DNA from: Hedera helix
Lineage: Eukaryota; Streptophyta; Magnoliopsida; Apiales; Araliaceae
Reading direction: 5' to 3'
Length of the DNA: 64,000 bases
NCBI GenBank assembly: GCA_947179155.2
Contig: OX359265.1
Span: 55,067,040 to 55,131,039, forward strand
Shown here: positions 50,311 through 60,506 of the stretch, in pieces
Position numbering within the stretch: the stretch's first letter is position 1
Layout of the letters: every line of letters begins with the position of its first letter
The notes under the pieces: generated by a model
Database searches by the model: none
Seen by the model: only the letters and a program-made list of their open reading frames with translations
What the model was told of the DNA's origin: nothing
Program-made: the position numbers and the translations under genes

Positions 50311-53300
50311 ATGGAAGCCAGTGCCGGACTTGTAGTAGCAGGATCTCATAGAGCTCGTCGTCACTCATGGTCATGAAGCGGTAATAAGCACAAATTAATG
50401 TGTGTGTGTGTGCTGAATTGGTTTTTGGTCTAATGATATTATTTGCAGCCAAAGGCTTTGAAGGATCTGAGTGGTCAAGATTGTGAGATATGTGGGGATG
50501 AGATAGGGGTAACAGTGGATGGAGATTTGTTTGTGGCATGCAACGAGTGTGATTTTCCGGTGTGCCGCCCCTGCTACGACTACGAGAGGAGAGAAGGGAC
50601 TCAACTCTGCTCCCAGTGCAAGACTAGATACAAGCGTCTCAAAGGTAGATACCGACTCGGTGATCAGTTTTAACAACTTCATTTTTCATAACAAGTCAAA
50701 ATATATATCGTCTCCTATATATTTGCCGAGAATTGAAAGTCTTAGCAGCTGTTTTAATTTATTATTGTTTTTTCCCTTATAAATGATGTGAATGGAACTC
50801 AAGGGTGGGATGAAGATGTGGATGACATTGGATATGAATTCAATATCGACAATAACAAACAGAACAATAACAAAAATATTGCAGAAGCAATGCTTTATGG
50901 GAAGACGAGCTATGGAAGAGGACTGAAGCCGACGTCGGTAATATTAATGCTTCGTACCCTCCACTCATAGCCGGTCAATCTCACCCGGTTCGTGAAAACT
51001 ACTCTTATATAGTTGTATATGATATATTAAACTCCATTGACTAATTAAACATCTTCTATATATGTGTAGTAATCTTTTGATATAGCAACTGTTAGTACTT
51101 GCAAGTAATGTTAATTTAGAAGCAAAAAGTACATCCATGCATGCAGGAGAGTGGCGGGTTCCCAATATCAAACCATGCTTATGGAGATCAGATATTGCCT
51201 TCTTCTCGGCATAAATGAGTGCATCCATCTCCAGTTTCTGAGCCTGGTAGATATATTTTTATCAATGAAACATTTTCCCCATAATGTTAGATTTTACATG
51301 ACACTTCATGAGCACAATTTTCATCTGGATCAGTTCCCCAAGTGGTTCCCAATCGATCGTGAAACTTACCTGGATTGCCTTTGTCTCAGGTGCATACATT
51401 CTTGCATTCACTCACAAATGAAATGTCTATCAGAATCAACAAACATATTAGTACCCAATATATATTCTCAAACTGAACAAAGAAGTTACAATTAATTTGT
51501 GATGCAGGTATGAGAGGGAAGGTGAACCAAATATGCCATCTCCAGTAGATATCTTTGTCAGTACTGTGGATCCCTTAAAGAAACCTCCTCTTGTCATATA
51601 CACATCAATCATCCATATGGCCGGTAAAATTACCTTCCATTTTCATCTGTTTGTCATCATCTGCATGCACCACAAAGTCTTATGCTTGGGGTGTTACGAC
51701 CTTGTGCGCTACCTTCTCTTTTCATCCATCTAATACCTTCGTTTGTGCTGCAAAGTTGCAAGCTTAGGACCTTTTTTGGTCCTGTTCAAGGAATAGCAAT
51801 CATGTTCTTTAATCATAATCTATCTCAATGTTGTATTAAAACCTGAAGGCACGCGTCTCTGGGGTTCTAACCAATGCTCCCTTCATGCTAAACTTGGACT
51901 GTGATCATTACCTAAACAACAGCAACGCTGTCTGAGAGGCGATGTGTTTCTTGATGGATCCACAAATTGGACGAAAGGTTTGCTATGTTCAATTCCCCCA
52001 GAGGTTTGATGGCATAGACAGAAGTGACAGATATGCAAACAGAAACACGGTCTTCTTTGATGTAAGTTCCTGCAATGAACAACAAAAGAAAAGCTAGTCT
52101 ACTAAAAACATGTCTGGCTCATATTTTTCTAAAAATAATATGTAAAATTTTCTCTTTGTATATGTAATTCTTTACGCTTCCCTATTAATCTGTTTTCTGA
52201 CCTTTAGCGGATCAATATGAAAGGCTTAGATGAAATTCAAAGGCCCAGTACATGTCAACACAGGATCTGTCTTTAGACAACAGGCTTTATACGGTTATGC
52301 GCCTCCCAAGGGTGGCCAAAAATGGTGAGCTGTGGCTGCTGCCCATGTTTTGGATGCCGCAACAAGCTTGAGAAATATCCTAAACATGGTGTGAATGGAG
52401 ATGGTGCAAATGCTCAAGGTTTTTGACATCCTTTTCATTGAAACCAGATTTTCTTAAGTATCTTAGTTCACCCTAAACAGTATGAAATATATATCTCTGC
52501 AACAGGATTTGATGATGATAAAGAGCTATTGATGTCTCAAATGAATTTTGAAAAGAAGTTTGGGCAGTCGGCGATTTTTTTGACTTTGACTTTGATGGTT
52601 GAATGTGGCGTTCCACCTTCCTCGAGCCCAGTAGTAGTAGCACTGCTAAAAGAAGCTATTCATGTTATCAGCTGTGGTTATGAAGACAAAACAGAATGGG
52701 GGTTGGAGGTAATTTCAAAATATTAATGGTATCTCTTAATCTCTTATATGCTTAGAGCTTCCTGTTTCAAAATTTCCAGTACCAACCTTAGCAACTTCCT
52801 AAGTACTTGTGAACCAACATGATAATGTACATGAAAGTTGTAAATTATACACGTTTAGGATGAACATGGAAAAAAAACTTATCAGAATAAAAAGATTATT
52901 AATAAATATATTATCAGAATATTAAGCTCCTGCTGGAGTAAGATGCCTGCACATTCCCGAAAGATATAGAATTACATAACAAGCAAAAGAAACTCTCCAC
53001 ATTCGTAACCAAAGATTCCCCTTAATAGTAACATATGTCGCATGCTTATACAAAAGCATTACTTTATATTTCTAAATACTTCTCACGTTGCAGTTGGGTT
53101 GGATATACGGCTCTATTACGGAGGATATCCTCACAGGTTTCAAGATGCATTGCCGTGGGTGGAGGTCCATATACTGTATGCCAAAGAGGCCTGCATTTAA
53201 GGGATCTGCTCCTATCAACCTGTCATATCTTAACCAGGTGTTGTGTTGGGCTCTTGGCTCTGTTGAGATCTTTTTTAGTCATCACAGCCCCGTCTGGTAT

Positions 53301-54268
53301 GGTTACAAGGGAGGAAACCTTAAATGGCTCGAGCGTTTTGCTTATGTTAACACAACTGTCCATCCTTTCACCTCCATACTTCTGCTTGCCTATTGTACCC
53401 TCCCTGTTATCTGCTTGCTCACCGGAAAATTTGTTATGCCAGAGGTGAGGAACTATTTAGCTAGTTACTTTCCTCGATCAGACTAACTGAGGGATGACCA
53501 CACAAGGCTCTAAGAAAAAAAAAACACTATAAGCACTTGACGTGATACCTCAGTTAGCATCATAGCATAAATATTGATTCAGTTGACTAATTCTCCTTAT
53601 CATACCAAACGAGGAAAATTCTTGCACGACTCCAAAACAGTCTTCTATTTCTTATTTTGTTGTGAACTTGCTCTTTTGTTCTTTCTTAATACAGATAAGC
53701 ACCTTTGCAAGTCTCTTTTTCATCTCTCTGTTTCTCTCAATATTCACAACTGGCATCCTTGAGCTGAGGTGGAGCGGAGTGAGCATTGAGGAATGGTGGA
53801 GAAATGAACAATTTTGGGTGATGGGTGGTGTGTCTGCGCAGCTCTTTGCCGTTGTAAAGGGTCTTTGAAGATTTTGGTCGGAATTGACACCAACTTCACT
53901 GTCACATCAAAGGCATATGAGGATTTTGGAGAGCTCTACGCTTTTAAATGGACCACGCTTCTTATTCCTCCGACCACTATCTCAATCATTAATCTTGTTG
54001 GGGTTGTGGCTGGAATCTCTGATGCCATAAACAATGGTTACCAGCCATGGGGTCCTCTATTCGGAAAGCTCTTCTTTGCTTTTTGGGTGATAGTTCATCT
54101 CACCCATTCCTCAAAGGTCTCATGGGAAAGCAGAACAGGAATCCAACCATTGTTATAATATGGTCTGTGCTTTTGGCTTCTATCTTCTCTTTGCTTCGGG
54201 TTCGAATCACCCCATTCGTGTTAAAAACCAAGGGGCTTGATGTTAAGCACTGTGGAATCAATTGCTGA
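50311..54268 (+). pseudogene. CESA7-like: Cellulose synthase catalytic subunit, CESA7/IRX3 type, degenerate
   Basis: Plasma-membrane GT2 enzyme that makes secondary-wall cellulose. MEASAGLVVAGSH starts exon 1, which shifts frame before HGHEA. The N-terminal zinc-binding domain is well kept (CEICGDEIG... CNECDFPVCRPCYDYERREG, 50449-50644). Then come a frameshift after YGRG, an in-frame TGA in RHK-VHPSPVSEP, and loss of the first two membrane spans. After TVDPLKKPPLV the first catalytic Asp region is deleted. LDCDHYLNNSNAV is followed by another TGA. The TED motif (SITEDILTGF) survives, but QxxRW reads QVLCW. Two more frameshifts follow (after AVVKGL and WVIVHL) before the correct end VKHCGINC. 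Introns are retained, so it is a decayed genomic copy. The CESA7 assignment rests on the MEASAGLVAGSH start and on IDTNFTVTSKA and VKxCGINC near the end. Confidence 0.93.
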
Positions 54269-54830
54269 TATATTTTCTTTTGCATTCTTTAGGATTTTAT
54301 GGAATCAGAAAAATGGAGTTGCAAAAGAGAGAATTAAGTTCAGACTTAAAAGTTTTGTTCAGCTACATGATTTGTTCTCAGTTTTGTATGTAAATCAAAG
54401 AAAACTTCTGTTGAGAAAATTACGAGACTTTGTATATGGCTTGCTAATCTACTCAACTCAACTCTTTGCATGTTACCAGATGCAGATTTTTCTAGGTACT
54501 GTAACACTTAAATTCTATGGAGCATTTGTGTAGTTACTGCACCGTAATGTTCAGCTCACAGATCAATAAATCCCTTTAAAATTAAGTATATAGCTCATAT
54601 ATCAAGGACCTTACATTTGCTAACAATGATAACAGTCAGGCAGTGAAGTCTATAAAGTAACAAGAAGAAAAAGGCAGAGACACACGAGCAAACAATAATA
54701 GACAAGAACAAAAATGTGGAAATGACAACATTTTTTTGTTGCTAAATAAATGACAACATTACTGAGTATTGCTCACTCCTAAAGCAAGTGCAACAAGTGT
54801 AAGTGAGCACATTTAAATGAGGCAATGTAC
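54269..54830. other. Intergenic downstream of CESA pseudogene, no gene seen
   Basis: AT-rich, probably the former 3' untranslated region followed by unassigned sequence. Confidence 0.4.
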
Positions 54831-54996
54831 CTTTTACATACTCAACTGCAAGAGGGCAAGTGAAAGCCGCCTCTTGACAGCAGGAATAACCACAACCATT
54901 GTAGTCGAATCCAACCAAGTCCCTCTCACAACCATATCCCCCAAAGAGTTGAGTCTCCTCATCTAAAAACCCTTCGTCACCAACCCAAAAATGAAC
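54831..54996 (-). pseudogene. Orphan exon, cysteine-rich, family not recognised
   Basis: On the minus strand an AAATAG acceptor precedes 166 bp of open frame ending at an AAAG-GTACAT donor. It encodes 55 residues, including VHFWVGDEGFLDEETQLF and YNGCGYSCCQEAAFTCPLAV. The composition (aromatic, acidic, clustered Cys) and clean splice signals suggest a genuine exon. I could find no partner exon on either side before the transposons at 55266, so it is likely a gene fragment. I do not recognise the family. Confidence 0.45.
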
Positions 54997-55265
54997 CTAT
55001 TTCACAAAACCGTATCAGGTTCAGGAATTATATCAAACATCTTGTGCGCATATCAAACCTCAGAAAAATTCAATACACATACACAATAGAATAGCCAGGA
55101 AACAAATTTGAAGCAAACCCATCAATGATCGCATGCCCATGAAGTAAAACCCAATTTTTTGGGACAAAAAGCGTGACAAGGCGTGTTTGGTACGTGGAGT
55201 TGTGAAAGATTGCTGGACTTGCTCATTAAGTTCAGTTAGAATTTACCTGATGCAGACTTGGCGGG

Positions 55266-55874
55266 CAGTGGCGAAGCCAGGCTCATTTTTCGTTGGGTAA
55301 AAATTATTACTAAATTATAAATAAGTTATAAATAATTTAATGGGGTCGAGGTCACTCTCCGATCATTTTTTTTTGTGTGGATATTTTTGTATTTTTGAAT
55401 CATATATATATATATATAACAAATATATATTATATTATAATAAAAATATAATAACTAATAACGTATGGTATATATATATCATATTGATCCATAATAAATT
55501 TTTCTAATCACAATTGTTCAAAATTAATTAATTATTTTCAGAATAATTTAAATTAAATTATTATTTAATTTAAAAATATAATAGAGAGAGATACATATAT
55601 AGAAGGGATATGATTCGCATGTGGTTAAAATTTGATTGAGAAAGTTATAAAATTTTAATTTGATCCCGTACAGTAGAAATTTTATAAAATTAGAGTGAGG
55701 TCAATTTGAGGGAGTTTTAGGACTTTCAATTAGTGTGAAATGTTAAAAAGATAATAATTTAAGTGGGGCTAAATATGTAAATTACACCCAAATAAATTTA
55801 ATACATCATATATTAAAAAAAATAAAAAAATCAGTATACACACCCATACACGCATACATGTAGTTTCGTCACTG
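55266..55874. mobile_element. hAT-type MITE with 8-bp target duplication
   Basis: The ends CAGTGGCGAAGCCAGG and TAGTTTCGTCACTG are inverted repeats with a few changes. The exact 8-bp duplication TTGGCGGG flanks them (55258-55265 and 55875-55882). The 609-bp interior is AT-rich and non-coding. The right duplication directly abuts a TRIM element. Confidence 0.85.
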
Positions 55875-55882
55875 TTGGCGGG

Positions 55883-56206
55883 TGTTACGATCCTAATCGC
55901 AAGATATGGGACTTGTATCCCACATCAATGGAATGAACTTTGATGTGGGGTATTTATAAGTTTTGGATTCTCTAACTTTAATAACTAGCTTTTAAGGTGG
56001 GACTCTTCTACGATTTGTAACAATTAGTATCAAAGTCGTCCATTGCCTTCCGGTTGCAATCGTCCGGAGCGGGATGGTGACGTCGGTATTGCAGTGTTCG
56101 CTCATGACTAAATTTGTCTAACGTAAATCAGTAAGGTGTGAGACTGATATTTCACATCGATGAAATGAGATTTTGATACCAGATATTTATACCAAGTTCC
56201 TTAACA
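55883..56206 (+). mobile_element. TRIM (miniature LTR retrotransposon)
   Basis: The left LTR is 55883-56022 (TGTTACGATCC to TTTGTAACA), followed at once by a primer-binding site like initiator-Met tRNA (TAGTATCAAAGTC, 56025-56037). The right LTR, 56115-56206, is diverged and shortened and ends CTTAACA. Target duplications GCGGG lie at 55878-55882 and 56207-56211. There is no coding capacity; total length is 324 bp. Confidence 0.78.
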
Positions 56207-56211
56207 GCGGG

Positions 56212-56935
56212 ATTTTTGTTTTTGTTTGATTTCAATGTTCTTTAAAAATAAAGATACTAGGATTGTGTTGAAAAACAAGGTTTTAAACTCTTGATAAAGT
56301 TAGTTACAATTTCCTATTAAAGAAAAAGAAAATGCTATACCACTTCTTTTACTGAAGCACGCACACACTGCAACTCAAAAGTTTACTCTAGCACCTCGCT
56401 CGCTTACTTTTTTTGTAAAAGTAATTTTCAATGTTTAAATGATAAAAAACTTATATTCAAAATTTAGAATATTTATTTAGAAATATTATTACAATAAAAG
56501 GACCCAAACTTAGTAAATCCCTTATTTTAGCCAGATTCCATGTGTAGCCCCAATGGAAAAGGTTGTCAAGTTCTACATCATGAAATGGTTGGAGATTTTT
56601 ATCAGCAATGCCTGGCAATAGGCATAAAGAATAGATTTTCCCCACAGAATTTCAATATAACTTTTTCTTCCTTTGCATTTTCTTTCATTAACGATTCAAA
56701 AAATTACAGGTTGACAAGGAGGAGCAAAGGTCTTGCCGGTATATATAAGAAAGAAAGAACAGAAACAGCTAAATTACATTTTCCCCCCTATAAAAATAAA
56801 ATAAATATATACTCACTATGACCTAATTGGCTTGTGCGCGTGCCATTTGGGGTCTTTGCTGAAGAGGCAAACCAAAATCTTGTTAATTTAGTGTCTGGAC
56901 AGAGTCATGGAGGTGTTTTAGTTGCCATATATCGG
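56212..56935. other. 3' flank of the EDE1-like gene
   Basis: No further exon recognised. ORFs near 56457-56645 and 56540-56821 have no recognisable homology. Confidence 0.4.
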
Positions 56936-58568
56936 CTATTCACCACTCTCCCAAGTTTGTTTCAACTGTACGAGATGCATCCTAAGGCTGTATTCCTCTA
57001 CCTGTCAATTAATACGCAAAGGTATTTATCAATGATCAAAAAATAAAAACATCTTGGAGGCTCCACATAAAGTAAGGCATATAAAGGATACAAGTTTTGA
57101 TCATTTTTGATGTTCTCAGTTTATGAGCAAGGCTAACTAGAAAGCAATATGAGGACAAAATTATTAAAACAAGTGAAATGTGATTTTCAACATGGCTTGA
57201 AGTGAAACCAAGTGTCTTTATTATTGTTCTCACCTTCATAGCCGCTGTAGTTGCTAATAGAGCTTCACATTCATCAAGCAGGGCTCTTTCCTTCGCTGCT
57301 ACATCAGCAAGTTCAGTAACCAAGCAATTCATCCCATCCACCTGTAATCCATCTTCAGCAACTAAAATAATTGCATTTGATATGCCAGTGACAAATATAA
57401 TTGAAGTGTAAATAAATTATTAATGAAACAGAAACATGTCGATATTTAAAGAGTGCAAGACCGCAAGCCCTCAAGCTTAGAAGCTGCACAGGGAAATGAC
57501 ACAATGTGGTTCAAATATCTAATCTGACAATAAAAATGTTGCTTTCACCATTATGTAATATATAAAAAAAAAAAACTTACAAATGTATTTTTCCTTCTGC
57601 ATAACGTTTTGTGCCAAGCAATGCCAAGCAAGAAGCATCATAAGAAACTTAAGTCACAAAGAACAAATCCATAAATTTTACATTCATTGTAGAGAGTATT
57701 GGCACATAATCATATATTACCGACACATTGAGTCAGTATATCTCCATGCAGCCCAAATTCCATTTCAAGAAGCTGCCTTTAAGTACTAAAAGAACACTTG
57801 TTTCCGTAAAGCTATATAGCCTACACTGCCTTAACCAGACGGACTTTGTAGCGGGGCCGGGGCATACTCGGAGGACGGCACTCACATAAACATATAAAAT
57901 ATCTGCTGCTATGATTAAACGAAGTTCTTTGAATGACAAAAATTAAAGATATATAAAACCATGTAATTTAATAATAACAAGTAGCATAAAAAATCTTATA
58001 AAAATAAAAATCTGACCAGCAAATAACCTAAAAAAGATCACACTCTAAAAAGATAAATTCATTGAAGTTCTTGTGGCTTTATAACTTACTACTAAACTGA
58101 CCACAAATATAAAACTCTTAAAAATGACTAAATCCAATGCGGTTGCCAAAAAGTACCAGAGCCAAAATACTAGAGCAAAAAGGGAAGCAACAGATTCTGA
58201 TATCAACTTTATACCTAGCACATGATGCTTACACTACAGATAGAACCACAAAAACTGAGAATCTCACCCTTGAAAGTACGGAACATATGGAGGATCCCAT
58301 TGTCTGCATCACATCGATGGCCGAGCATACAGCTGCCTTCACAGTATCAATATCTGCCTGTAGGTATCCAGATCTAATTAACAATTATTTACTTCACAAT
58401 ATCATTCTCAATAAATTTTCATGAAATTACATACCCTTGCTCCTCCGGTGACCGGAAGACGGAGAGTGCTTGCCTGTAGATCTTTAATGGCCCCGGATAA
58501 AGCACAGGTATGATCCTTTTCAATTAAAGGCCATCCGTCGAGGTAGGCTACCTACGACATGCAACCAT

Positions 58569-60109
58569 TGATAAGTTGATTTTATATCTATTTATTGAGT
58601 ATTTTTATACTTAATTATTTATGAGTTTTTAGGTATTTTTAGCATTTTAGGTAATTTATTTATTATTATGTGTTTTTATTATTTTTAGCAATTTTATATT
58701 ATTTTTAATGTTTTTATTTTATTTTGCAGGAATTAATTAGAGTTTAAATGGCAATATCGTAATTAAGCTGAAGTTGGCAGAACCGGTGGTATTTTCATAA
58801 TTAACCGGAACATGGTCGGGCGCGCAAAGGTGTTCAACAGCTCTATAAGGGAAGCGGCGTCGTTTGGGCAGCAGAAGGAGAGAGGAAGGGTCGCGCCATG
58901 CGTGGACATGCATCAGATACAAAAGAAACACGCGCAATGTGCGGGGCGGCCTTAGTTAGCAATTTGGTGAACACGCGCGTGGCTGTTGCTGCTTCTTACT
59001 TGCTTATTTTCTAACCGTGTGGGTCTTAGGTGCAGCAGTTAGCAAATTTTTGATTCTTATATTCCGTTCCGAAGTGAATAAACGGGAAGCAAATAAATTA
59101 CAAATCCAAATGCAAATTGGAAAAGAATTAAATAAGAATTTTTATATTTTATTATTTTATATTTATAAATCCTATTAAAGTTTGAAAATTATAATTCCTA
59201 CTAGGTTAGGAGGATTATGTAGCCTATAAATAGATGATGTAATACACAATTGAGAACATAACTTTTTGCTAGAAAAATTATCTCTTTTATTCTTTAGTGT
59301 TTTTCATAGTTACGTGTAGCTAAATTATTTTTCTTGATTTAAATGATTGAAGTCATCAAGATTTATACATTGTGAGATCTAATTTATTTTAATTGTTCAA
59401 TTTATATTTTGAGTATTAGATATTTTTCTGTATTTATTCATATGATTGATTCGTTTGATTGCTAGAGTGCACACTAGTTTATTATACGTTGAAATCTACT
59501 GTTAAATTAAATATCAAATCCGTAATTGTTTGGTTACTTAAATTTATGAAGCAATTAATATTAATAATTGTTTTGCAGATCAAAAGATTGTTATATCTTA
59601 AGAAGAATATTTATCTAAATTAAATGCAGACACTTGGCTTGTGTTGTTTAGTTCAACGATCTCTCTAATTCTTAAAGCTGCTACTAGGTTAAATCTTTAG
59701 TACTTGTCTGAGGTTATTTAGTAGTAAGGGTTATTTAGATCGCTTGTTTCTGCTTAACTAAAAATAAGGAGAGATAGAAAAATTGTTCGAATGAGAGTAA
59801 TTATTCCACGTTGAATATTTACAAAATAAATTGAGTTATTTTTGCATCAATGATCAGTTGTAAATTCTTGATGGTGGATGTTAACTTAAACCAATACTTA
59901 ACTTCTTATTTATTTAATTAAATCACTTGCATAATTATTTTAGTTAATTTTATTTAAATTATTTCTTCAATTAAAAACCTCCCAAGTTTAGTTTACAAAA
60001 CATAAAATTAAATTAATCATTCTCTGTGGGATTGATTCTTATTTACACTACTATATTAATATTTTTCAAAAGTAAGATTTTATTTTTAGGTGCCTGCGAC
60101 AGCACACCA
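58569..60109. mobile_element. 1.5-kb solo LTR in intron 2 of the EDE1-like gene
   Basis: Starts TGATAAGTTG and ends GACAGCACACCA, flanked by the 5-bp duplication ACCAT (58564-58568 and 60110-60114). A TATA-like CCTATAAATAGATG lies at about 59223-59236. No internal coding region remains. It lies only about 12 bp from the acceptor of exon 3, within intron 2. Confidence 0.8.
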
Positions 60110-60357
60110 ACCATTAAGAAAATCATCAGTTATACATGTACAAATATAAAATAATATACATGAGCATAAAAATAATGCACATTTCTCAAGAGTCCTGACA
60201 CTAGAAAATTCAAAAAGTTATAAAAAGCATAATATCACGCTATAGATTTCACAGCATCAGACTTGAAAAAACAAGTTCTTGACAAGTTCAACAAAAAACT
60301 TCATATTGTTATCACTGCCATATGCTTGGAGCTATTCAAAACTAGGATTAGTGCATA

Positions 60358-60411
60358 ATTAAACAGGTTAATTTCTTCTCGGGGATTAAACAGGTTAATT
60401 TCTTCTCGGGG
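60358..60411. repeat. 27-bp tandem duplication before the poly-G run
   Basis: The unit ATTAAACAGGTTAATTTCTT... ending CTCGGGG occurs at 60358 and again at 60385; the second copy runs into the poly-G tract. Confidence 0.9.
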
Positions 60412-60457
60412 GGGGGGGGGGGGGGGGGGGGGGGGGTGACTGGCCATAAAAGAGCAT

Positions 60458-60506
<49 letters not shown>
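60408..60506. repeat. G29 - 22-bp spacer - C48 homopolymer pair
   Basis: 29 G at 60408-60436, the spacer TGACTGGCCATAAAAGAGCA plus TA, then 48 C at 60459-60506. The pair forms a potential perfect hairpin in intron 2 of the EDE1-like gene. Confidence 0.9.
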
